DNA of 64,000 bases, taken from NCBI GenBank assembly GCA_017311185.1, contig JAESUZ010001712.1, forward strand, positions 2,170,001 through 2,234,000, given 5' to 3'. The first letter of the stretch is position 1, and every line of letters starts with the position of its first letter. Under the pieces are notes generated by a model. The model was given only the letters and a program-made list of their open reading frames with translations, made no database searches and was not told the origin of the DNA. A program made the translations under genes and the position numbers. Source of the DNA: Proteles cristata cristata. Taxonomy: Eukaryota > Chordata > Mammalia > Carnivora > Hyaenidae. Shown here one piece after another: positions 55,542 through 64,000 of the stretch.

Positions 55542-56069
55542 ATGTCAGCGGACAAGGGGCTAAGTATGGGGGAAGACTTGGGAAGGCCCTTGATATCATG
55601 TCTAGCCCTTTCCTAAAGGTATGATTTCCAGTGGCCATGCTGAGTCTCTTTTGCATTGAAACCCTGACCCAGGACAAGATGGGTACTTGGTGTGTGAAGT
55701 TGGGAGCCTGTTAATATTTATGTGCTTAAAAGGGCCTGGTACCCTGCCAAAATTTGGTGCTTAATTGTCATGTACCTGGCTGCTATTTGGGGTGGATATT
55801 TGGTCGAGAACCCCATGGGCAGAGCCCATGCTTACTCTAAAGACTACACAAAGTATAATGAAGCATCATCAGTGATTCAACTCAGAACTCTAAGCCTTGA
55901 GGGACTAAGGGCAGAGCCTTCTGCATGTTTTGTTGGGCCAGCCATGATGCAGATTGTTGAATTTCTCCCCAGTAGATAAAAGTTGACCTGCATGTAACAG
56001 CATAAATAGCCCTATGTAGTATGGATAAGTGTGAAATGTGTTGCCCAAACATGAAGAGACCTTATATGT

Positions 56070-56820
56070 GCTGTGCCTGTTATAGTGTAGTGGGAGGCTT
56101 GATTGTGAGGAGTAGATGCAAGAGCAATTTTACAGTCCTTAGCTGACCAACCATGTCAAGAAACTAAAAAGAAGTGGTCAGTGCTTGGATCTTATGTGGG
56201 GCAATGGTCCATTCTCTTTGCTGTAAATGTTGTGTTACTAGATGTAAGTCTTCCTGGATGGCATCCTCAGAGGACTTCCACAGTAGAATGTCATTTATAT
56301 GATGTTAAAGGCAGCAGTTTGAGTGAAATTTACTTATTTATTTATTTATTTTGGGGGGGAAGGACAGAGAGAGAGAGAGAGAGAATCTTAAGCAGGCTTC
56401 ATGCTTACTGTGGAGCCCAACATAGCGCTCGACCCTATGACCCTGGGATCATGACCTGAGTTGAAATAAAGAGTTGGACGCTCAACTGACTGAACCACCC
56501 AGGTGTCCTAGTTTAAGTGACTTTAGGTCTTGTCTGCATAGAGTATGTACAATGTCAGGGCTATTTAGATAATCCCCGGGCAGCCGAGTAAAGGTGTACT
56601 GGGTACCCTCAAAACTGAAAGCAAATTGAGGTGTGGGTCTTCAGTTTTTGGGACCAGATAAAACACGTTGAATAAATCTTGGACAGCAAAGAAGGGTTCC
56701 TGAGCTCTTTGGATGTCATCTATCATCTTTATATTATTGGGAATGAGAGGTATAGTGGTGGGAACCTATGCTTTTAATAGTCAATTGTTAACAGTCAATT
56801 TTTTAAGGAGATAGAAGTTT
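56070..56820 (-). pseudogene. ERV reverse transcriptase remnant, palm region
   Basis: PQFAFSFEGTQYTFTRLPGD and YLNSPDIVHTLCRQDL at about 56530-56650 are typical class I RT. After a SINE (56332-56509), HHINDILLW (56281-56304) stands where YXDD belongs, with His and Asn replacing the Tyr and an Asp. REWTIAPHKIQ follows. Multiple stops. Confidence 0.8.
56332..56509 (-). mobile_element. Long-form CAN SINE in ERV RT
   Basis: TSD agtttgagtga / agtttaagtga. Separates the RT pieces. Confidence 0.87.
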
Positions 56821-56897
56821 GTTGAATAAACTGTAAGGGAGTGGTGGGCAGGACAGCAAAGGAGAGGTTGTCCGTCAATAGTTAATTTTTAATAGTC

Positions 56898-57494
56898 TGC
56901 TGGAGTCCAGCTCTAGCCCAGTCCAGGGGTCCCTGAAGGATGGATGGTGTTGGCAAGGGAGGGATGAGAGAGGCGTGAGATTTTTTCTGGTCCCCAGCCA
57001 GGCCTCTCCGCAGTATCTGAGACTATTTTATGATTTAGTGTTTGGGGCACAGGAGTGCCATTCTGCTGATAAATCCTTTTATCAGTAAAAACTTTCCAGA
57101 ACATTGATATGCAAAAGAATGGGGAACAGCCCAGAAGTGGCATTAGCATAGTAAAGGCAAAGGTTAGTTCTTTGTGAGCAGGGGTCAACAGCCGATCATC
57201 ACTTAATGGGAGGTATTAAGAAAAACAGGTCTTTCAGGGATGCAATGTTGCTCCCATAACCACAAAAGAAGAAGTTCCTACAGTAAGTTCCTTCACAAAG
57301 TGCCATCAGCATATCAAGGCCAGAATGAGTTATTCCTAATACCAATTAACAAGGTGACTTGGGGGTTGGTACTCAAGCAGAAACAGTTGGGTGGGGGTGG
57401 ATATAGGTCGCTGTCTGACGGTAAGAGTCTGTGCAACTTACTTTAACCTCACAAGGAGTTTCTCAACCTATGAGTTCAGAAATGGCTCCCAACA
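56898..57494 (-). mobile_element. Solo LTR, class II (ERVK/IAP-like), 597 bp
   Basis: Bounded by TG...CA and by a perfect 6-bp duplication, atagtc, at 56892-56897 and 57495-57500. On the minus strand it begins TGTTGGGAGCC, the start typical of class II LTRs, and 6 bp is the duplication length of that class. It sits inside the RT region of the older provirus. Orientation is inferred from the TGTTGGGAGCC end. Confidence 0.75.
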
Positions 57495-57548
57495 ATAGTC
57501 AACTGTTAATCTTCATTCATTGGTGGCTGGCTTTAAAATTGGCCAGAA

Positions 57549-57590
57549 TGAATGAATGAATGAATGAATGAATGAATGAACAAATGAATA
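57549..57590. repeat. (GAAT)n microsatellite
   Basis: About 9 tetramers directly before a SINE. Confidence 0.92.
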
Positions 57591-57773
57591 AGGGGTCCCT
57601 GGGTGGCTCAGTTAGTTAAGTGCCTGACTCTTGATTTCAGCTCAGGTTATAATCCCGTGGTGGTGGGATTGAGCCCTGCCTTGGACTCCATCCAGAACAT
57701 GGAGCTTGCTTAAGATTCTCTCCTTCTCTGGGGTGCCTGGGTGGCTCAGTTGGTTGAGCATCCAGCTTCGGCT

Positions 57774-58972
57774 TGAGGCGCCGAAATTAATTTCTCCATT
57801 AAGAGCAACCTCGGGCTGCACGTAGCCCAGTTCTAGGAAAAGCTTCAGCTGAAGCCACCCTCAGGACCACCCTCCAATCAGCCAATCAAAAGAAATGTGT
57901 AACATTCCTGTGGTCTGAGTCAGGGCTGGGAACTGCAGGTAGTTAGTCTGTACAAACTAGCCAATCACTCACTGCTTGCCTAAACCCCAGGTAGGCCCTT
58001 TGAGCTCACTTTATAATTGATCATTTTCAAAGGATTCTCAAAGGTCATGATTGGGTCCCGCCAAAAGTAGCAGATGCCTTATTATACCCAGATCACAGTA
58101 TCCTCAACGACCAGAGAACACAGGGGAGACCGAGTCACACATGCAAAGGCAAAGGGCTATATTACGGGCTCAAGCTCGGGCTCACAGACTTCACCAGCAC
58201 GTGGGTCCATGCTGAGAGCCCCGAACAAGGGCAGAGTAGGGTTTTTATGGGGTTTGAGACAGGGGAGTTACAGAAGTTGTGACATGGGAACACTGATCCA
58301 ATCATAATTATTCAATATCATTGACAGCGGGTTTGACCATACACATTGTCTAGAGTATTTGTTACTTTTGGCGGGATCCAATTACAACATTTAGAGTGCC
58401 TTTAAATTCAACCAATCACAGAGCGAGCCTAGGGTCTTGTTTGGCGACTAACAGGTTAACTTTAACACTAACAGGGTCCTATCTATAGTTTCTATCTCCA
58501 GGCCTCTCCCTTAACAATGTGGAGGGTGGTCACTGGCCTTTCCTGATTGGGTGTTGCAAGGGTGGTTACTCCTGCCTTGGGCAATGTGTAACTGCTTGAT
58601 AGTTTCGGGGAAGCTGAAACTCAGGCCTTCTAGTTTAGAGGGGAAACTTAAAGCCTGTCATGGAGTCAGTTTGGTTTAGACTTGTGTCCTTACAGCCTCA
58701 CGGATACTGAATGGTCAAAACTATAACCATGGGTGTTGTACAATTATAACTGGTGCTTATGTGATGATGCAAAATGTACAAAGTGTGCACTGTAACACCT
58801 CCGTCCCTTACCCCATAAAAACCCTGCTCCCCATTGTTCGGGGCTTCTCCTTGCTGCCGCTGCACCAGTAGATGTGTGAGGCCCTGTTTGAGCTTGTACT
58901 AAAGACCCTTATGTACTTGCATCGGTGACGGCTCCTTAGGGGTCTCAGGGGACTCACGATTCGGGCACAACA
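57774..58972 (+). mobile_element. Plus-strand ERV LTR interrupted by a second LTR
   Basis: Starts tgaggcgccg, ends gggcacaaca. It splits a CAN SINE between cttcggct and caggtcacg, with flanks ggct and ggtt (4-bp duplication with one change). CCAAT boxes lie near 57877 and 57960, a ccccataaaaacc TATA-like box near 58812, and an R/U5-like end. Removing the nested part leaves about 586 bp. Confidence 0.75.
58048..58660 (-). mobile_element. Nested minus-strand ERV LTR
   Basis: On the minus strand it shows ccccataaaaaccc with ttgttcggggct after it, as in the outer plus-strand LTR, then agcccgtaatatagccc and a U5-like stretch, so the two are related families in opposite direction. Ends are uncertain: tgattggg...ctgtca gives TG/CA but no duplication, while ending at 58656 gives gtca on both sides. 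Confidence 0.6.
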
Positions 58973-59198
58973 GGTTCAGGTCACGATCTCACAGTCTGTG
59001 AGTTTAAGCCCCACATCTGGCTCTTTGCTGACAACTTAAAGCTGGAGCCTGCTTTGGATTCTGTTTCCTACTTTCTCTGCTCCTCCCCCACTTGCACTCT
59101 GTCTCTCTCTCTCTCTAAAAAATAAATAGACATTAAAAAAAAAGTTTCCCTTCTTCTCTCCCTCTGTTCCTCTCCCTTGCTCACGTTCTCTCTCTAAA

Positions 59199-59252
59199 AT
59201 GAAATGAAATGAAATGAAATGAAATGAAATGAAATGAAATGAAATGAAATAA
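59199..59252. repeat. (GAAAT)n microsatellite
   Basis: About 10 pentamers, grown from a SINE tail. Confidence 0.95.
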
Positions 59253-59492
59253 AATAATTGGTTGGATAGAGCTATAAAATGGGGAGATGGTGGGCCTAAT
59301 GACCCTGATGTCGAGCATATCTCTAATGATAAGTCCAAAGCCCTCTGTATCTTGCTTTGGCCAAAATTGTAGTGTATTTATTATTTTCACTGGAGGAAGC
59401 ATTTGGATGGGTTTCCATTTGGCAGCTCCCATGAGAAAGGGCAGAAATTTAGATTTATTCCTCCAGGTGTATAGCTGTGTGAGGGCATCCAT
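59240..59492 (-). pseudogene. ERV reverse transcriptase remnant, N-terminal part
   Basis: Reads QMLPPVKI, then DTEGFGLIIRDMLDI and RVIRPTISPF, the fingers region of a class I-like RT. The frame then runs into the (ATTTC)n repeat created by a SINE tail. Confidence 0.75.
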
Positions 59493-59539
59493 TTCTACAA
59501 CAGGAAAAGAGAGCTAGTGGGCCATTATCATTGGTAACT

Positions 59540-59696
59540 GTTTTAGAAATACAGGTACATCTCACTTCATCTGTACTCTCTTTAGTTTTACCTGTTGTGC
59601 CTTACAGGCTGTATGAGATTCCCCTGAGGAATTTAGAAAGGTTACCCAGAATTACTGTAACTTGGACTCTTGTGTCTAATAGAGCCAGGAATATCT
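59540..59696 (-). pseudogene. ERV protease remnant
   Basis: ALLDTRVQVTVI near 59670-59695 is an aspartic protease active site in which DTG has become DTR. A stop follows about 30 codons later. It lies just upstream of the RT fragment, as in pro-pol order. Confidence 0.65.
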
Positions 59697-59761
59697 TTTT
59701 TAATTTTTTAAAAAAGTTTATTTATTTATTTTGGAAGAGAGAAAGCATGAGCGGGGGAAGG

Positions 59762-59792
<31 letters not shown>

Positions 59793-59909
59793 ATCCCAAA
59801 CAGGCTCTGCAGAGCCCAATGTGGAGTTCGAACTCATGAACTACAAGATCATGATCTGAGCTGAAATCAAGAGTCGGGCACTTAACTGACTGAGCCACCC
59901 AAGAACCCT
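59697..59909 (-). mobile_element. Long-form CAN SINE between ERV gag and protease remnants
   Basis: Exact TSD gagccaggaatat. Confidence 0.9.
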
Positions 59910-60593
59910 GAGCCAGGAATATTTATATCAGGCCATGAGACCTTGTGCTACATGGGCGAGAGATGAGATTCATGATATCTCATAAGGGCAGGAAATGAGG
60001 TGTGCCAGCAGCAAGATATGTAGTGATAAAAGCACTTTGCCCCAGTCATACTTACCTTTGCAAGAAGCCATGACTTCCTGAGCAAATATGCCCCTATCAT
60101 ACTGATTAGGACTCTGAGTCCTTGTGCCATCCACAAACACAGTAGTCAGAGATGCAGTCTCCTTCTTCTGAAGACAGTGCCTTGTACCTTGGAAAACCAC
60201 ACTAGGTTGGAGTTGCCAATCGTCCAAGGGACTTATGAAAATCTTAGCCAGTTGTCCTAATAGTCAGTAGCTGGGTCTGTGCTTGGGGTCAGGAAACATG
60301 CTGGTTTAATACCCAATGGGGGAATTTACTCTCTGTGGGGTAATTAATTGACTGATAACACATTTAAGGCACTTCAAAGTGGTTTTAATGAGCAATGCTT
60401 TGAGATTTGGGAAGAATCTGGTTGTTTCTTTTGGAGCTTACAATTTGGGATAGCAAACCACAGTAGCATTCTGCATAGGCAGCATGCTGCAGTGCAGTGG
60501 AAAATAGCAGAAAACTTGTGGTCCAAGGTGTGCTGTGTACATTTTCTAGGACCTGTGAGTATAAACATCTTTATCTCAATTTTTCTTTCTAAA
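59910..60593 (-). pseudogene. ERV remnant upstream of protease, not assigned
   Basis: Continues the provirus after the SINE duplication gagccaggaatat. Short open stretches (60227-59970, 60136-59948) show no zinc knuckle or capsid motif that I can recognise. Confidence 0.4.
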
Positions 60594-60822
60594 TTTTTTA
60601 TTAAAAATCTTTTAATGTTTAGTTTTGAGAGAGACAGAGAGACAGACAGACAGTATGAACATGGGAGGAAGAGAAAGAGAGAGAGAGAGAGAGAGAATCT
60701 GAAGTAGGCTCCAGGCTCTGAGCTGTCAGCACAGAGCCTGACATGGGGCTCTAACTCACTAACTGCAAGATCATGACCTGAGCTGAAGTTGGATGCTTAA
60801 CCGACTGAGTCACCTAGGTGCC
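60594..60822 (-). mobile_element. Long-form CAN SINE
   Basis: Exact TSD atctcaatttttctt. CT block expanded to (GA)n. Confidence 0.9.
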
Positions 60823-61419
60823 CCATCTCAATTTTTCTTATGGTCCTTTGTTGAACCATGGCTTACCAGGGCTTTTACTTAGCAAATGTTGATTTAATAA
60901 AATGATAACAACTGATATCACAAACAAGATGGTAGAGCTATGCTTTCGGCTGACCACAGGGAATGTTTTTTAGCTGCAATGGTTGACTGGCTCTCCCAGG
61001 TGGATAATTCTGTCTGAGAAATGTTCACCCTTTGCTGGTATTTCTTTCTGCTACTTCTTGGAAACAGTCATGCAGTTCAATTCAAATGTTTCTTTACTGT
61101 TTTTGTTTGTTTGAATGATCTATCCTTTGTTGAAAGTGCAATACTGAAGTTCCCTGCTATTATTGTATTGATGTCTATTTCTCTTTTCAGGTCTGTTAAT
61201 GTTTGCTTTATATATTTATAGGTGTTTCGATGTTGGATGCATAAATATTTCAATTATTATATCCTTTTGAGAGGATTGACCCCTATATTATAGAATGACT
61301 TTCTTTGTTTCATTACAGATTTTGGCCTAAAGTCTGTTTTGTCTAATATAAGTATAGCTACCACTACTTTCTTTTAGTTTCCATTTACATGGAATATATC
61401 TTTCCATCACTTTACTTTC

Positions 61420-61645
61420 TTTTTTTTTTTTTTTAATATTTTTATTTATTTCTAGGAGGGAGAGAGAGAGAGACAGCGTGAGGAGGAGGGTCAGAGAGAG
61501 AGGGAGACACAGACTCTGAAATAGGCTCCAGGCTCTGAGCTGGCAGTCAGCACAGAGCCTGACGCGGGGCTCGAACCCACGAACCGCGAGATCATGACCT
61601 AAGCGAAAGTCGGACACTTAACCAACTAAGCCACCCAGGCGCCCC
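61420..61645 (-). mobile_element. Long-form CAN SINE, young subfamily, in L1
   Basis: Exact 17-bp TSD tccatcactttactttc. Confidence 0.94.
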
Positions 61646-61747
61646 TCCATCACTTTACTTTCAATCTGTGTGTGTCCTTAAAGCTGAAGCGAGTCTCTTG
61701 TAGGTAGCATATAGTTGAGGGGTTTTTTTGTTATCTTTATTTTATTT

Positions 61748-61966
61748 TTAAAAATTAAAAAAAAGTGTTTTATTTGTTTTTTGAGAGAGAGATAGAGACA
61801 GCGTGTGCAGGGGAGGGTCAGAGATAGAGGGAGACACAGAATCTGAAGCAGACTCCAGGTTCTGAACTGTCAGCGCAGAGCCCAATGTGGGCTCAAACTC
61901 ACAAACTGTGAGATCGTGACCTGAGCCAACGTCAGCCACTTAACCAACTGAGCCAACCAGTACCCC
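61748..61966 (-). mobile_element. Long-form CAN SINE in L1
   Basis: gagccaaccagtacccc head. Confidence 0.87.
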
Positions 61967-62399
61967 CCCTTTTTATAATCCATTCATTCTCTCTATCCAT
62001 GCCTTTTGATTGGACAATTTATTCCATTTACACTTAAAGTGATTATTGCTAGTATAAACTTGCAAAATGTACTATGACTGTTTTGTTAATTGTTTTCCAG
62101 CTGCTTTGTAGTCATTTTGTTTCTTTGTTCCTCTCTCATTCTCTTCTTTTGTGATTTGATGATTTTCTATTAAATTTTTCAGCTCAGTTGTATTCTTCAG
62201 CTCTATAATTCCTGTTTGATACTTTTTTATATTTTCTATCTCTTTTAAAATTCTGTTTATAAATTATTCTGACTTTTCTCTGATTGTTATTTTGAACTCT
62301 ATTGGGTAAATCACTCATCTCTATTTCATTATGATTTAATTTCTAGAGATTTATCTTGTTCTTTGGTTTGGAATACATTTTCCAGTTTCTTCATTTTCC

Positions 62400-63300
62400 T
62401 TGACTCTCTGTTGGTTTCTGTGCAGTACACAAGACAGCCACTGCTCCCATCTGGCAGACTGATCTTGTACAGGAGATGAACTTTTCCAATCAGCTTGGCT
62501 TGAGCTCCTGGTTGCCTCTCAAAACGTTGTGATTGTCCAAACCATTTTTGTTCTTAGTGGCTCCCAGTAATTGAAGGTGTGCCAAGACCTGACAGTGTCC
62601 CAAAGGGAAGGATCACAGTTAACACCTAGATGCAGGCTTATTAGAAGCTAGACTCTTAGGTAGTAACTGTGAAAGTTTGGAGTTAAGCCTCTTTCAGGGA
62701 GAAACTGGGAGATGGGCATTTTTTTCTGTTCCCTCTGTGCTGAACCCAGATGTGGGGCTCAAGGACTGGGGGCAGGAGAAGTTCACCATTGCATATTTGA
62801 AAAACTACATCTTTGTTCAATGTGAATACAAGCCCATTGACTCTCAGAGCTAGGTGATTTGGGGGCCCATTCCTTAGGTGGAAGATTAAAAGTTGGGACA
62901 CTAGATGTATATCTAACTTTTAAGTTGGATTTTCAGGGATATGCTGTTTCTCCTCAGTGAGGACTGATCTGAATGAAATGGAATTGGGGATTCCCTCCTG
63001 ATTGTGCAGGAGCGTGCCAAGGTGGAGTTTATGGGGAGAGTGTATCTAAGCCTTTCCTACCCATTTTGATGTGGGTATTTTCTCATTTGCCTGATATGCA
63101 ATCAGCTAATGCACTCACTCAATTTCTGGATTTCTTTCAGAGGGAATTGCTCTGTGTGTAGCTGTATATCTGCTGCATCCAAGGGAGAAGGGAAGTTCAG
63201 GAGCCTCTTATGTCACCATAAAAGGAGGGGTTGCTCCCTCCTCTTTCCTCTTTATTTAATTTCAAAACTTTGCCCTCTTCAACTCACTTACTTCCTGTAT
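62400..63300. other. Unassigned, possibly 5' part of the L1
   Basis: Moderately GC-rich sequence with no SINE, next to L1 ORF2 where ORF1 and the 5'UTR would lie. No ORF1 protein is readable. Confidence 0.3.
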
Positions 63301-63318
63301 CATTAGGAAAACCAGAAT

Positions 63319-63530
63319 TAAAAAAATTTTTTTTTGCTTACTGTTTATTTTTGAGAGAGAGACAATGTGAGCAGTGGAGAGGCAGAAACAGAGGGAGACA
63401 CAGAATCCAAGGCAGGCTCTAGGCTCTGAGCTGTCAGCACAGAGCCCAATGTGGGATTCGAACTCACGGACAGAGATCATGACCTGAGCCAAAGTCAGAT
63501 GTCCAACCAACTGAGCCACTCAGGCACCCC
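63319..63530 (-). mobile_element. Long-form CAN SINE
   Basis: Exact TSD aggaaaaccagaatt. Confidence 0.92.
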
Positions 63531-63545
63531 AGGAAAACCAGAATT

Positions 63546-63904
63546 TTCATAAGTTCCCGCTACCCTATCTAGTCACCCAACAGTAGTACTACCAATTACT
63601 GTTTCTTCCCTCCTGTTACTAGGCATGGATCATCCAAGGTCTTAGGGTCAACTAATCCAGCAGTTGGTGCTGGAGCCTGCTCATACAGGCTCACAAGAGC
63701 TGATTGTTAATATTGTAGGAATATTTTGAGCTGGTTATTAAACCATCAAATAAGTCAGAATTAGCTACAACAGTAGTATTTATATTACAGAAATCAGCAA
63801 ATGCTACAAATTGGTGTTTTCTTCTTCCTGTTCCCAGAAGTGGTTAACATATACTCCTTGCCTATTCATGCAATGCACCTTAAGTTATATATACATATAT
63901 ACAC
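63546..63904. other. No gene seen
   Basis: Unique-looking AT-rich sequence with a (TA)/(CA) run just before the terminal L1. Confidence 0.5.
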
Positions 63905-64000
63905 ATACACATTTATTTTTTTTATTTTTTTCTTAGTTTATTGTCAAGTTGGTTTCCATATAACACCCAGTGCTTATCCCAGCAAGTGCCCTCCTCCATG
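63905..64000 (-). mobile_element. 3' end of a younger carnivore L1, cut by the window edge
   Basis: A T-rich stretch, then gtttattgtcaagttggttt and acacccagtgcttatccc, the antisense 3' end common to carnivore L1s. The body lies to the right of the window. Confidence 0.7.

Larger units (their letters stand above)
57730..59147 (+). mobile_element. CAN SINE split by an LTR
   Basis: Head at 57730-57773, remainder at 58977-59147. Confidence 0.83.
57590..59248 (+). mobile_element. CAN SINE split by a second SINE
   Basis: Head and body at 57590-57729. CT block and the (GAAAT)n tail resume at about 59148-59248. Confidence 0.75.
50142..60897 (-). mobile_element. Decayed endogenous retrovirus (class I-like), minus strand
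   Basis: In minus-strand order the traces run: protease (about 59695-59560), reverse transcriptase (59492-59240, then 56800-56070), RNase H (55540-55100), integrase (55000-54470), probable surface envelope (about 52.4-51.8 kb), transmembrane envelope (50697-50383) and a 3' LTR remnant (50388-50142). Every frame is broken by stops, shifts and later insertions, so nothing can be made from it. Gag is not recognisable. The pol and transmembrane patterns fit class I (gamma-like) elements. The right end near 60.9 kb is an estimate. Confidence 0.8.
60990..62400 (-). mobile_element. Old L1 ORF2 (endonuclease part), minus strand
   Basis: Antisense stretches gagtctcttgtaggtagcat and ccattcattctctctatcc belong to the L1 endonuclease region. 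It has the same orientation as the L1 at 49-50 kb and may be the same element split by the provirus, with loss of the middle. Two SINEs are nested in it. Confidence 0.65.

Noticed and set aside
58050..58382. DNA transposon bounded by the 20-bp inverted repeat
   Set aside because: Contents look like an LTR promoter, R and U5; no target duplication next to the inverted repeats.
59036..59338. 100-residue minus-strand frame with repeated FHFIS
   Set aside because: Translation of the (GAAAT)n run and SINE sequence.

Overview
The window is mammalian nuclear DNA from a carnivore, most probably a cat (Felidae). The evidence is about one hundred copies of the tRNA-Lys-related CAN SINE in its feline form. 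The head reads gggcgcctgggtggctcag, and it is followed by a tRNA-like body, a CT-rich stretch and an A-rich tail. The species cannot be told from sequence alone.

The one protein-coding gene is TRA2A (transformer-2 alpha), which encodes an SR-like splicing regulator, on the minus strand. Eight coding exons can be placed to the base: 47813-47848, 37046-37179, 32642-32807, 31158-31346, 28534-28649, 27321-27446, 26730-26797 and 26562-26572. All have GT/AG borders and together give 846 nt, a 281-residue protein plus stop. The promoter lies in a CpG island at about 47.2-48.2 kb, with a perfect CRE, a YY1-type site and GC boxes. The last exon carries a 3'UTR of about 0.97 kb ending at an AATAAA at 25.62 kb. 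Intron 1 holds a purine-rich 301-bp segment (37470-37770) with splice borders and an in-frame stop; it looks like the autoregulatory poison exon known in TRA2 genes.

Bases 1-25.5 kb lie downstream of the gene and contain no gene that I can support. They are packed with CAN SINEs, often nested or end to end, with fragments of old L1, L2 and MIR.

Bases 48.2-64 kb lie upstream of the gene and form a graveyard of retroelements. An old minus-strand L1 (49.0-50.1 kb and 61.0-62.4 kb) flanks a decayed minus-strand endogenous retrovirus (about 50.14-60.9 kb). Pieces of protease, reverse transcriptase, RNase H, integrase and envelope can still be read in it, all broken by stops, frameshifts and insertions. 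The provirus has itself been hit by a class II-like solo LTR with a perfect 6-bp target duplication (56898-57494), and by a stack at 57.59-59.25 kb: a SINE interrupted by a SINE, interrupted by an LTR, interrupted by a second LTR in the opposite direction. The window ends inside the 3' end of a younger minus-strand L1.

Calls rest on direct reading and recalled family consensus. No alignment or database search was run. Ends of repeats are accurate to roughly 5-10 bases unless a target-site duplication (TSD) is quoted.
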